DNA of 15,804 nt from an uncultured Fusobacterium sp. (lineage in GTDB: Bacteria > Fusobacteriota > Fusobacteriia > Fusobacteriales > Fusobacteriaceae): positions 1-15,804 of the forward strand of contig UQOH01000047.1 of NCBI GenBank assembly GCA_900542625.1, given 5' to 3'. The position numbers were made by a program, and so were the translations under genes. Numbering within the stretch: the first letter of the stretch is position 1; every line of letters begins with the position of its first letter. The notes beneath the pieces were generated by a model, which did no database searches, had not been told where the DNA came from, and worked only from the letters and a program-made list of their open reading frames with translations. Of the stretch, positions 6,803 through 14,044 are shown one piece after another.

Positions 6803-7569
6803 TATTTATCACCTCTTAAAGAAGATATTTCTACACCTTCATTGATTAAAGCTTCTCTTATATTTTTAGAGAAAACAAGTGCTTCTGGATTATCCCCGTG
6901 AATACAAATAGAATGAACTGTAATTTCTACATCTTTTCCATTTATACTTTCAACTTTTCCTTCTTTTACCATTCTGATAACTCTTTTTATTGCTAAATCT
7001 TTATCGTGAATAACTGCTCCTGGTAAAGTTCTTGCAACTAATGTTCCATCATCATTATATGCACGGTCAGCAAATACTTCGTTTGCCACTTTAAGTCCTA
7101 AAGCCTCTCCTGCTTTTATCATTTCACTGTTTGCAAGTCCCATAAGAATTAAATTATCATCTACCTCTTTTATTGCCTCAGCTATTGCCATAGCAAGTTT
7201 GGCATCTTTAGCAGCCATATTATATAAAGCTCCATGAGGTTTTACGTGCTGAAGTTCTACTCCTGCAGCTTTTGCAAAAGCCTGTAATGCTCCTAACTGA
7301 TATTTAATATATGTTTTTACCTCTGCTGGTGATGCGTTTAAATTTCTTCTTCCAAATCCAACTAAATCAGGAAATCCAGGATGTGCTCCAACTGCTACAC
7401 CGTTTTTCTTAGCAAGGTCCACAGTTTTTTCCATTACCATAGAATCACCTGCGTGCCAGCCACATGCTACGTTTGCAGAAGATATATATTGAAGAACATC
7501 TTCATCCATTCCTATTTTATAAGCTCCAAAACTTTCCCCTAAGTCACAATTTAAATCAACTCTAACCAT
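6802..7569 (-). CDS. pxpA: 5-oxoprolinase subunit PxpA (LamB/YcsF family)
   Basis: This 255-residue subunit matches the usual family length. It begins MVRVDLNCDLGESFG and carries the LamB/YcsF motifs NVACGWHAGD (33-42), GVAVGAHPGFPD (57-68), GFGRRN (71-76), HVKPHGALYN and the C-terminal ICIHGDNP. The acidic and histidine residues in these motifs line the active site of a TIM-barrel-like fold. PxpA works with PxpB and PxpC to open the 5-oxoproline ring, giving glutamate. I chose the ATG at 7569 because GGAGGG lies 7 bases upstream; the in-frame ATG at 7584 lies upstream of this site and has no ribosome binding site of its own. It is the first gene of the operon, and the AT-rich leader upstream carries candidate promoter elements. 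Confidence 0.95.
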   Translation of the reverse strand: MVRVDLNCDLGESFGAYKIGMDEDVLQYISSANVACGWHAGDSMVMEKTVDLAKKNGVAVGAHPGFPDLVGFGRRNLNASPAEVKTYIKYQLGALQAFAKAAGVELQHVKPHGALYNMAAKDAKLAMAIAEAIKEVDDNLILMGLANSEMIKAGEALGLKVANEVFADRAYNDDGTLVARTLPGAVIHDKDLAIKRVIRMVKEGKVESINGKDVEITVHSICIHGDNPEALVFSKNIREALINEGVEISSLRGDK

Positions 7570-7631
7570 GTTTTGTCCCTCCATTTTTTAATTTAGTATA
7601 CATTATTCACATCAAACGTTTAATTAACGAT

Positions 7632-7660
7632 AGTTTAGCATTTTTTTTGGCAGATTACAA
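7632..7660 (-). promoter_or_regulatory. Candidate promoter of the pxpA operon
   Basis: On the minus strand, TTGTAA (7660-7655) and TAAACT (7637-7632) are separated by 17 bases, and TGC directly before the -10 makes it an extended -10. The start would fall near 7625, about 55 bases before pxpA. A second possible -10, TATACT, occurs nearer the gene (revcomp of bases about 7596-7601) but has only a poor -35. An 8-bp palindrome AAACGTTT (7614-7621) lies just downstream of the predicted start. Confidence 0.4.
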
Positions 7661-7760
7661 TAATTTTTTATTGATATTTTAATTGAATTATGTTAGTTTT
7701 TTATAGATTAAAAAAGTTTAATAATTATTTTATATTATAGGTCTTTTATTAATAGGGAAT

Positions 7761-7816
7761 AAAAAAAGGTATAAAATATTACAAAATTTTTTTCAAATTT
7801 TTAATACAATATACCT
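7761..7816 (-). terminator. AT-rich intrinsic terminator after the AlbA_2/ATPase-like gene
   Basis: Read on the minus strand, the region after the stop codon at 7843 folds with AGGTATA pairing to TATACCT, TATTA to TAATA and AAAATTT to AAATTTT, leaving a GAAAA loop. The stem is followed directly by TTTTTTT. Small internal mismatches interrupt the stem. Position 26 bases past the stop codon fits a terminator that separates this gene from the pxp operon. Confidence 0.7.
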
Positions 7817-7842
7817 AAATACATTAAATCATTTATATACTT

Positions 7843-9237
7843 CTATATTTTCTTATAATATGTCGCTGGTCCTCTTCCCTCTTTCTTAACTAATCCTTTT
7901 TCCTGTAAAGAATTTAAAGTTTTTCTTATCATCCTTTCACTTAGTGATAACTTTTCCTGCAATTCTTTTCTCACTGCTTTTTCTGTAATTAACTCGTATA
8001 CTTTCTTTTCTGTTTCAGTTAATTTTTCCTCTTTTACTAATCCGGCACTATCCGGCACTAATCCGGCACTATCCGGCACTAATCCGGCACTATCCGGCAC
8101 TAATCCTTTTCTATAAAAAGTTAATACAATAGAATCGCCTGTTTCTTTTATATCAGGAGATTTTAAACCTGCATTTTTACACAAATTTATCATTCTGTTT
8201 ATTCCGCTGCCCCACTTTTCAATAAAATCTAATTCTTTAAAAACTCTGGCAAGAACTCTATTTCTTATTTCTGATCTTCCTGAATAAATCTGTTCTATTG
8301 TTAAAGTGCTTGGCAGTCCGCCCGGTGATATTACCTCTACAATATCATCATATATTCCTATTTTAATATCTCTTCCCTGATTAGAATAATCCCTGTGAAC
8401 AATAGCATTTATAATTCCCTCTCTTAAAGCTGTCATAGGAATTTCTAAAATATCTTTTCTTCGAAATCCTTCAAATTCACTTTTTATATTTAAATGATTT
8501 TCTAAAAATATTTGTATATTTTCAATTTTTTCAAATATATTTCCTGTAAACTCTTTTTTATCTAAAAAGATATCCATTGTCTGCCCTTTAAATCTGGCAC
8601 AATTTATATTAGAATTTTCATATAAACCGAGAAGAATGCCCAGTCCTTTTGTAAGTTTTAGTTCTTTACCCTCTTTTTTAGCAAGCCCTAGATTTATAAT
8701 TTTTTCTTCTGATAAATCTTTTCCTTTTTCATCGAATTTTTTCTTTAAAAAAGAAAAATCTATATCTTTATAGTCTAATTCCCAATCTATTTCTTCATCA
8801 AAAGTAATATTTTTTCTTTGCCTTTCTAATTCTAAAATATTTTCATAATCAGCTTTTCTATTACTTGCCCCAACTCTTATATATACTCCATTTTCTTTTC
8901 CTAATGATTTTATATAGTAAGGTTTCAAATTGCCCGGAAAAATTTCTATTACAATAATAGTTTTTTCTTCTGCATTTTCTGTATAAATACTCGTATTTAT
9001 ATTAGGATAGCATAAGTCATAAATTATACTGTTTAAACTATCAATAGTTTTAAATATATCCATTTCTTCTTCTATTCCTACTATTTTTCTATCATCTGTA
9101 ATCCCAATTAAAATTTTTCCTCCTGCACCATTGGCAAAAGCTACTGCTGTTTGAGAAATTTTTTTTGAACTTGGTATTGTTTCTTTAAATTCAATAGTTT
9201 TATTTTCTCCATTCTTAAGAATTTTTGATATATCCAA
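7843..9237 (-). CDS. AlbA_2 (Schlafen-type) domain / GHKL ATPase-like transcriptional regulator with C-terminal winged helix
   Basis: Numbered from the TTG at 9237 this is a 464-residue cytosolic protein. Residues 1-130 form an AlbA_2 DNA-binding domain (GENKTIEFKETIP, then AVAFANGAGGKILIGITDD). Residues about 265-375 form a HATPase_c_4 (GHKL-like) domain with REGIINAIVHRDY carrying the N-box Asn277, SPGGLP (304-309) and EKWGSGINRM. Three exact GLVPDSA repeats (378-398) link to a winged-helix region (about 405-464). Proteins of this architecture are usually annotated as ATP-binding regulators; few have known ligands. The TTG start is preferred because AGGTGA lies 5 bases before it and the residues after it match the family. 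A GTG at 9252 would lie upstream of that site. It stands alone between pxpA and nhaC, with its own terminator. Nothing visible ties it to either neighbour. Confidence 0.8.
   Translation of the reverse strand: MDISKILKNGENKTIEFKETIPSSKKISQTAVAFANGAGGKILIGITDDRKIVGIEEEMDIFKTIDSLNSIIYDLCYPNINTSIYTENAEEKTIIVIEIFPGNLKPYYIKSLGKENGVYIRVGASNRKADYENILELERQRKNITFDEEIDWELDYKDIDFSFLKKKFDEKGKDLSEEKIINLGLAKKEGKELKLTKGLGILLGLYENSNINCARFKGQTMDIFLDKKEFTGNIFEKIENIQIFLENHLNIKSEFEGFRRKDILEIPMTALREGIINAIVHRDYSNQGRDIKIGIYDDIVEVISPGGLPSTLTIEQIYSGRSEIRNRVLARVFKELDFIEKWGSGINRMINLCKNAGLKSPDIKETGDSIVLTFYRKGLVPDSAGLVPDSAGLVPDSAGLVKEEKLTETEKKVYELITEKAVRKELQEKLSLSERMIRKTLNSLQEKGLVKKEGRGPATYYKKI
8042..8101. repeat. Intragenic tandem repeat, CCGGCACT x6 (21-bp period)
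   Basis: Six copies of CCGGCACT start at 8042, 8052, 8063, 8073, 8084 and 8094, at alternating steps of 10 and 11 bases. This gives three 21-bp units that encode GLVPDSA three times in the linker of the AlbA_2/ATPase-like protein. The repeat is far more G+C-rich than its surroundings. Gain or loss of a full 21-bp unit keeps the frame; gain or loss of one 10- or 11-base half-unit would break it. Confidence 0.95.
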
Positions 9238-9351
9238 AATAATCACCTGCACTTTAAAGTCTAAAGCTCTTAAATTAATTTTTATTAGTTCTTTAATATT
9301 ATTTTATCATATTTTGTTATATTTTTTTATAAATAAAACTAAAAAATACAA

Positions 9352-10680
9352 TTATTCAAATCTCTTTTTCTCAATAAATCTGTAATAAATATATGTGCAT
9401 AAAGGTATCAGCCATATATAAAAAGCATATGGAACAAATTTAAAACTGCTTATTCCAAGCATTGTACAAGGAAGATAGCAGGCTATATTCCATGGTATAA
9501 TTGCAGGGATAACTATTGCAGAGTTTTCTATATCTTTTGCCAGATCAATTTTTTCTATCTTCTTTTCATCATAAACTTTTTCTATAATCTGTTCTGTCAT
9601 TATAACAGTTATAGTCTGGTTTGCCCCTATCATACTTGTAATAATGCTTACAATAACTGTATTTCTGAAAAGCTCAGCTCTTGTTTTTATATTATCAATT
9701 TTGCTTTTTATAAAATCAAGAATTTTTAACTGCTCAAAAACCCCTATAAGAGCACACGAAACAACTATAAGAGCAGAGGCATTAAGCATTGACTTTACTC
9801 CTCCGCCTTTTATAATCTTTTCAAGAGCAGTCCCGTCAAACTTATAAAATCCTAAAACAAGATAATTAACTATATCCATAACTTTTTCCCTCTGCACCAT
9901 AAAAGCAACAAAAGAGGCAAGAACAATACTCACAGCCATAGAAATTCTTACATTTATTCTCAGAAGAGAGAAAACAATAATAGAAACAAGAGGAATAAAA
10001 ATAAATCTTGCATCTAAATTATAATTCTGAAGAATTAAATTAGGAAGATTACTTTTGCTCATATCAAGAACATAGCTTTTTGACAGAAAAGTATAAAATA
10101 CACTTGTCAAAATATATGGAACTATCATAGATTTTATCATGTTTTTTAAGTTTGAATATATATCAACTCCTGCAAGGCTTGAAACAAGATTTGCACTTGA
10201 AGAAAGAGGCGACCACCTGTCCCCGAAATATATTCCTGAAATTATTGCAGCCCCTACAATATTTACATTTATATCTCCGCTTTTAGCTATTGCCATAAGA
10301 GCAACACCTATTGTACTTGCTGCTCCAAGAGAACTTCCAAGGAAAAATGCAACAATGCTTGTTATTAAAAAAGTAAAAAAAACAAAAAAAGTAGGATTTA
10401 TAAATTTAATTCCATAAAAAACTATTCCGGGAATTGTTCCTGATGCAAGCCAGCTTGCTGTTAAAGCTCCTACAAAAAGAAAAACACTTAAAACTATTTT
10501 AGATTTTTTACTGTATGCATACGAAATATTTATTATAGACTCAACAGAATTTTTCTTTGCTGCAGACAAAAGAAAAAAAACTGCATACACTGTAAAAACT
10601 GCCATGCCCAAAAGAAACTTTGTTTTTATAATATAAAACAAGATTACTGATAAAACTCCTAAAAATAATGCCTTTTTCAT
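9352..10680 (-). CDS. nhaC: NhaC-family Na+/H+ (or Na+-coupled carboxylate) antiporter
   Basis: This 442-residue inner-membrane protein has about a dozen hydrophobic segments. The family hallmark GIYFGDRWSPLSSSANL (149-165) is present. It is preceded by the conserved FLGSSLGAASTIGVALM stretch (113-129) and followed by SMIGANQTITVIM in the C-terminal half. NhaC proteins exchange Na+ for H+, and relatives such as Bacillus MleN couple this to malate/lactate exchange; the sequence does not decide between them. The ATG at 10680 is chosen for its AGGTGA site 5 bases upstream. The reading frame is open further upstream to 10731 but that region is promoter-like DNA. The gene stands alone, divergent from eamA. 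Its upstream 74 bases are nearly identical to those of the AEC permease gene, which makes carboxylate exchange more attractive than plain sodium extrusion. Confidence 0.87.
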   Translation of the reverse strand: MKKALFLGVLSVILFYIIKTKFLLGMAVFTVYAVFFLLSAAKKNSVESIINISYAYSKKSKIVLSVFLFVGALTASWLASGTIPGIVFYGIKFINPTFFVFFTFLITSIVAFFLGSSLGAASTIGVALMAIAKSGDINVNIVGAAIISGIYFGDRWSPLSSSANLVSSLAGVDIYSNLKNMIKSMIVPYILTSVFYTFLSKSYVLDMSKSNLPNLILQNYNLDARFIFIPLVSIIVFSLLRINVRISMAVSIVLASFVAFMVQREKVMDIVNYLVLGFYKFDGTALEKIIKGGGVKSMLNASALIVVSCALIGVFEQLKILDFIKSKIDNIKTRAELFRNTVIVSIITSMIGANQTITVIMTEQIIEKVYDEKKIEKIDLAKDIENSAIVIPAIIPWNIACYLPCTMLGISSFKFVPYAFYIWLIPLCTYIYYRFIEKKRFE

Positions 10681-10702
10681 TTCCCTCACCTTTTTTATTA
10701 TG

Positions 10703-10776
10703 TATGATTGCTTATAAATATAAAATATCACATTTATATTTTAAAGGTCAAACTGTTAAAATTGATACATGATACA
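10703..10776 (-). promoter_or_regulatory. Promoter/operator block of nhaC (copy 2 of the duplicated 74-bp module)
   Basis: Read on the minus strand, tandem TGTATCA heptamers (10776-10763) are followed by an 11-base linker and a -35 TTGACC (10751-10746). A 16-base spacer then leads to an extended -10, TGT followed by GATATT (10729-10724). Every spacing matches the AEC copy at 2528-2601, and only 6 of 74 positions differ. The heptamers, -35 and TGTGATA are all unchanged, while differences fall mostly downstream of the -10. This pattern argues for selection on the regulatory elements. Confidence 0.65.
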
Positions 10777-10897
10777 AAATTTAGCTGTAACTATTTAAAA
10801 AACAAAGTTTATTTAATATTTTCTGTATTATAATTATATTATAACTTTTATATATAAAATGTCTATATTTCTTAATTTATTTTTTTTAAAAGAAAGT

Positions 10898-10926
10898 TTG
10901 AAATATTTTCAAAGTAATAATATAAT
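10898..10926 (+). promoter_or_regulatory. Promoter of eamA with overlapping palindrome
   Basis: TTGAAA (10898-10903) and a perfect TATAAT (10921-10926) are 17 bases apart, a near-consensus sigma-70 promoter. It would start transcription near 10933, just ahead of the GGGAGGAG ribosome binding site. The -35 lies inside a perfect palindrome, TTTGAAA-TAT-TTTCAAA (10897-10913), which could be a repressor operator. Confidence 0.75.
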
Positions 10927-10955
10927 GTAAAGAAAAAGGGAGGAGAAGGTAAAAA

Positions 10956-11825
10956 ATGTCATACTTATTAGTTATAACAGCAGCAGCTTTATGGGGAGCA
11001 ATAGGTCTTTTCTCCAAAACAGCAGGAAATATAGGTTTTGTACCTGTGGAAATATGTTTTATCCGTTCTGTTTTTTCTGCTTTGATTTTAGGAGTTTTCT
11101 ATTTTATAAAAGACAAAAGTATTTTTAGACTTGAAAGCGTAAAAGATTTAAGATATTTTATTGGAACCGGAATTATAAGTTTTTCTTTATATAACTGGAG
11201 TTATGTAATTGCCATAAAAGAAACATCTATGGGAGTGGCTGCCATTCTTTTATATACAGCACCTTCGTTTATAATGATTCTTTCTGTTTTTCTTTTTAAA
11301 GAAAAAATTACAAAAATGAAACTGGCTGTTCTGGCAGTAACATTTTTTGGGTGTATGCTGGTTACAGGAATTTTTGAAGGCGGAAACAGTATTTCTTTAA
11401 AAGGCTTTATATATGGTATAATTTCAGGATTTGGATATGGACTTTACAGTATTTTTGGAAAGTATGCTTTAAGAAAATACTCTTCTGTTACAGTTGTTTT
11501 CTATACTTTTCTTATGTCTGCAGTGCTCCTTATAATTATCGGAAATCCTATTTCTGTAATTACAAAAATTAACAACACAGGTTCATGGATATTTGCTTTT
11601 GCATTTGCTGCATGTACAACAGCTGTTCCATATATTTTATACACAAAAGGACTTTCAAATATAGAAGCCACAAAAGCATCTATTCTTTCAAACATAGAAC
11701 CTGTTGTGGCTGCATTAATTGGTATATTTGTTTTTTCCGAGCACGTAGGAATTTTAAAAATCTTAGGAATATTTTTAGTAATTGGTGCTGTATGTATGCT
11801 GAATATTGCAGAAAAAAAGAATTAA
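10956..11825 (+). CDS. EamA/DMT-family transporter
   Basis: This 289-residue inner-membrane protein has about ten hydrophobic segments arranged as two EamA repeats (about residues 3-137 and 150-285). The family signatures are AALWGAIGLFSKTAG near the N-terminus and SNIEPVVAALIGIFVFSE in the second half. Drug/metabolite transporters of this type export amino acids, purines or other metabolites, and the substrate is not predictable here. The ATG at 10956 is preceded by GGGAGGAG 10 bases upstream and by a near-consensus promoter. It is divergent from nhaC, and its stop codon is only 2 bases from the stop of the minus-strand lipoprotein gene. The two genes converge with no room for a terminator between them. 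Confidence 0.9.
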   Translation: MSYLLVITAAALWGAIGLFSKTAGNIGFVPVEICFIRSVFSALILGVFYFIKDKSIFRLESVKDLRYFIGTGIISFSLYNWSYVIAIKETSMGVAAILLYTAPSFIMILSVFLFKEKITKMKLAVLAVTFFGCMLVTGIFEGGNSISLKGFIYGIISGFGYGLYSIFGKYALRKYSSVTVVFYTFLMSAVLLIIIGNPISVITKINNTGSWIFAFAFAACTTAVPYILYTKGLSNIEATKASILSNIEPVVAALIGIFVFSEHVGILKILGIFLVIGAVCMLNIAEKKN

Positions 11826-11827
11826 TT

Positions 11828-12007
11828 TTAGAAAAATTTAAATAATCCTGCTCCAATTCCTCCGCCTATATACGGTCTTACAGGAACTTTTTTTGTGAAA
11901 TCAAGCCCGATGCCTACACCTACTCCTGCTGTTGGAGTCAATCCTGAGCATCCGCTTAAAGAGAAAACCACAGCAAGCAGTATTATTAATTTTATTATTC
12001 TATTCAT
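11828..12007 (-). CDS. Small lipoprotein (59 residues), hypothetical
   Basis: A minus-strand ORF starts at an ATG (12007) behind a strong AAGGAGGA site. It encodes MNRIIKLIILLAVVFSLSGC followed by a short glycine-rich mature part (TAGVGVGIGLDFTKK, then VRPYIGGGIGAGLFKFF). Residues 1-16 form a basic then hydrophobic signal peptide, and LSGC (17-20) is a classic lipobox, so Cys20 would be lipidated and the mature peptide is about 40 residues. The function is unknown; the glycine-rich GVGVGIGLDF and YIGGGIGAGL stretches resemble beta-barrel or membrane-associating segments but this is only an impression. It has its own good promoter and converges on eamA. Translation signals plus the lipobox make it very likely a real gene despite its size. 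Confidence 0.85.
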   Translation of the reverse strand: MNRIIKLIILLAVVFSLSGCSGLTPTAGVGVGIGLDFTKKVPVRPYIGGGIGAGLFKFF

Positions 12008-12046
12008 AAAGAAGTCCTCCTTAATTACTATATAAAAGATATAAAC

Positions 12047-12075
12047 AGTATACCCTTAAAATCTGCTTAAAGCAA
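12047..12075 (-). promoter_or_regulatory. Promoter of the small lipoprotein gene
   Basis: On the minus strand TTGCTT (12075-12070) and TATACT (12052-12047) are exactly 17 bases apart. They would start transcription near 12040, about 33 bases before the ATG. The promoter is bracketed by the inverted repeat described next. Confidence 0.7.
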
Positions 12076-12081
12076 GGGTAT
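12050..12081. repeat. Inverted repeat over the lipoprotein promoter; possible plus-strand terminator or operator
   Basis: ATACCCTT (12050-12057) and AAGGGTAT (12074-12081) are perfect 8-bp inverted repeats around a 16-base centre. On the plus strand the second arm is followed by a T-rich run (TTATTATTTTTT), so it may stop read-through from eamA. On the minus strand the arms overlap the -10 and -35 of the lipoprotein promoter, as an operator would. Confidence 0.5.
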
Positions 12082-12160
12082 TTATTATTTTTTATATATA
12101 TTAAATAACTGCTTTTTTCATGCTGTACAAGAGAAATATATGGTGCTGAATTCCTAAAAT

Positions 12161-12189
12161 TTGCTTTTTTTAAGAAATAATGATATAAT
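12161..12189 (+). promoter_or_regulatory. Promoter of the opuC operon
   Basis: TTGCTT (12161-12166) and a perfect TATAAT (12184-12189) are separated by 17 bases. Transcription would start near 12196, just before the riboswitch, giving a leader of about 240 bases ahead of the first opuC gene. Confidence 0.75.
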
Positions 12190-12213
12190 AACTGTGTGAA
12201 GTAAAAATTTAAT

Positions 12214-12350
12214 AAAAATCGCTTAATTTATCTGATAAAGCGGGGGACCCACTTTTTTGGGGCGTATTTCTCTTTTGAGAATAGGATAACTCATTCAATC
12301 CGAGCCCGTCAGCTAACCTCGTCAGCGTTGATTGGGAAGCCTTGGCTTTT
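12214..12350 (+). ncRNA. c-di-AMP riboswitch (ydaO/yuaA class)
   Basis: The leader contains the conserved blocks of the ydaO/yuaA riboswitch in order and spacing: CGCTTAAT (12220-12227), GCGGGGGACCCA (12240-12251) pairing with TTGGGGCG (12257-12264), ATAGGATAAC (12281-12290), and GAGCCCGTCAGCTAACCTCG (about 12302-12321) followed by GGGAAGCC. This RNA class binds cyclic di-AMP and normally turns expression off when the ligand is bound. It is typically found before potassium, osmolyte transporter and cell-wall hydrolase genes. Here it precedes an osmoprotectant ABC transporter and an intrinsic terminator, so termination on c-di-AMP binding is the expected mechanism. The class call is made by recognising the conserved blocks, not by a covariance search; the ends are approximate. 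Confidence 0.9.
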
Positions 12351-12364
12351 ATATTTTTTGTATT

Positions 12365-12394
12365 AAACACCATGACTTTTCATGGTGTTTTTTT
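12365..12394 (+). terminator. Riboswitch expression-platform terminator
   Basis: A perfect 11-bp stem, AAACACCATGA (12365-12375) with TCATGGTGTTT (12380-12390), closes a CTTT tetraloop and runs into TTTTTTT. It lies about 45 bases before the opuC start codon and directly after the riboswitch, as expected for transcriptional control of the operon. Confidence 0.9.
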
Positions 12395-12438
12395 GTTGTT
12401 TAAATTTTTGCGTAATAAAGTGCTAAGGAGGAAAAAAT

Positions 12439-14013
12439 ATGAATTTTTTAAACTATTTGATTATGAATAAGGAGCAGGTATTTACACTTTTAATAGAACA
12501 TATTAATCTTACAATTTTATCTGTAACCCTTGCAATTATAATAGGTGTCCCTTTGGGAATTTTAATCAGTCATTTTTCAAAAATCAATAAACCTGTTATG
12601 ATTCTTGCAAATGTTATTCAGGCAGTGCCGAGCATGGCTCTTCTTGGTTTTTTAATCCCGTTTCTTGGAATAGGAATTGTTCCGTCAGTGTTTATGGTGG
12701 TTCTTTACTCTCTTCTTCCAATAATAAAAAATACTTTTACAAGTATAAGCGGAATAAACCCACAGGTTATAGAAGCAGCAGAGGGAATAGGAATGACAAG
12801 ATTCCAGATTCTGTTTAAAGTACAGATACCTATGGCTCTTCCTGTAATAATGGCAGGAGTAAGAATTTCAGCTGTAACTGCTGTAGGACTTATGACAATG
12901 GCTGCATTTATAGGTGCAGGAGGACTTGGATATCTTGTGTTTTCAGGAATAAGAACAGCAAACAATTATCAGATTCTTGCAGGAGCTGTTCCTGCATGTT
13001 TCCTTGCTCTGTTTATTGATTTTACAGCATCGATAATAGAAAAAGCTGTTGTCCCTCAAGGAATAAATCTGAAAAACAAAACAAATAAAAAAGGACGTTT
13101 ATTTCAAAAAGCAGTTATGGGAGCTGTAATAATCTGTATTTTCTACACATTTTTTAACACAGGAATACAAAAATTTGCAAAGCCTGTGAAAAAAATAGTT
13201 GTAGCAAGCAAGGACTATACAGAGCAGGAGATTATGGGAAATATTCTTGCTGACCTTATAGAAAACAAAACAGATTTAAAAGTTGAAAGAAGGCTTGCCC
13301 TTGGAGGAACACAGGTGGCATTCGGGGCATTAAAAGCAGGAGAGGTTGATATCTATATGGAATATACAGGAACTCTTTATGCAGATATGCTGAAACATAA
13401 CCCTTTGGAAACAAATGTAACTTCAAAAGATGTATATGAAATTTCCAAAAAAGAGATTAAAGAAAAATATAATGTAGTTGTTGGAAACGAGATAGCTTTT
13501 AACAATACTTACAGACTGGCAGTAAGAAAAGATACAGCAGAAAAATATAACCTGAAAACAATAAGCGACCTTAAAAAAGTAAGCAGTAATATGATAATCT
13601 CTCCAACTTTAGAGTTTACAAACAAGCATGACGGATTATCTGGATTACAGGAAAAATATAAAGGTTTAAAATTTAAAGATATTATCTCTATTGACGGAGC
13701 TCCACGTTATCAGGCTCTTAGTGCAGGAGAAAGTGATGTGATAGATGCCTTCTCAACAGACGGACTGATAAAAACATACGACCTTGTAATATTGGAAGAT
13801 GATAAGGAATTTTTCCTGCCATACCACGCTGTTCCTATTATGAAAGAGGAAACTATGAAAAAGTATCCTGAGCTTGCAGGAATAACAGATTCTTTAACTG
13901 AACTTTTAACAGATGAAGTAATGCGTAATCTTAATTATCAAGTTGACGTATTGAAAAAAACTCCTGAAGAAGCAGCACATGAGTTTTTAACAGAACACAG
14001 TTTAATCAATTAA
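12439..14013 (+). CDS. Glycine betaine/carnitine/choline-type ABC transporter, fused permease and substrate-binding protein (OpuCB-OpuCC)
   Basis: This 524-residue membrane protein combines two functions. Residues 1-210 are a permease of the OpuC/ProW type with about five to six membrane segments and the EAA loop EAAEGIGMTRFQILFKVQIP (112-131), which contacts the ATPase. A single membrane segment (about 225-240) then anchors a C-terminal substrate-binding domain (about 250-524). That domain shows the OpuAC/ProX-type features DYTEQEIMG, LALGGTQVAFGALKAGEVD and EYTGT (308-312). In many Gram-positive OpuC systems these are separate proteins, but fused forms are well known. It would import compatible solutes such as betaine, carnitine or choline; specificity cannot be read. 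The AAGGAGGA site is 6 bases before the ATG. It is the first gene after the c-di-AMP riboswitch, followed by the ATPase gene 31 bases later. Confidence 0.92.
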   Translation: MNFLNYLIMNKEQVFTLLIEHINLTILSVTLAIIIGVPLGILISHFSKINKPVMILANVIQAVPSMALLGFLIPFLGIGIVPSVFMVVLYSLLPIIKNTFTSISGINPQVIEAAEGIGMTRFQILFKVQIPMALPVIMAGVRISAVTAVGLMTMAAFIGAGGLGYLVFSGIRTANNYQILAGAVPACFLALFIDFTASIIEKAVVPQGINLKNKTNKKGRLFQKAVMGAVIICIFYTFFNTGIQKFAKPVKKIVVASKDYTEQEIMGNILADLIENKTDLKVERRLALGGTQVAFGALKAGEVDIYMEYTGTLYADMLKHNPLETNVTSKDVYEISKKEIKEKYNVVVGNEIAFNNTYRLAVRKDTAEKYNLKTISDLKKVSSNMIISPTLEFTNKHDGLSGLQEKYKGLKFKDIISIDGAPRYQALSAGESDVIDAFSTDGLIKTYDLVILEDDKEFFLPYHAVPIMKEETMKKYPELAGITDSLTELLTDEVMRNLNYQVDVLKKTPEEAAHEFLTEHSLIN

Positions 14014-14044
14014 TTTGAGAGAAGATAAAAGGAGTGATAAATCA

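Noticed and set aside
8042..8101. Short regularly spaced repeats, possible CRISPR array
   Set aside because: Units are only 8-11 bases with no unique spacers, and they lie in frame within a protein-coding gene. This is a coding tandem repeat.
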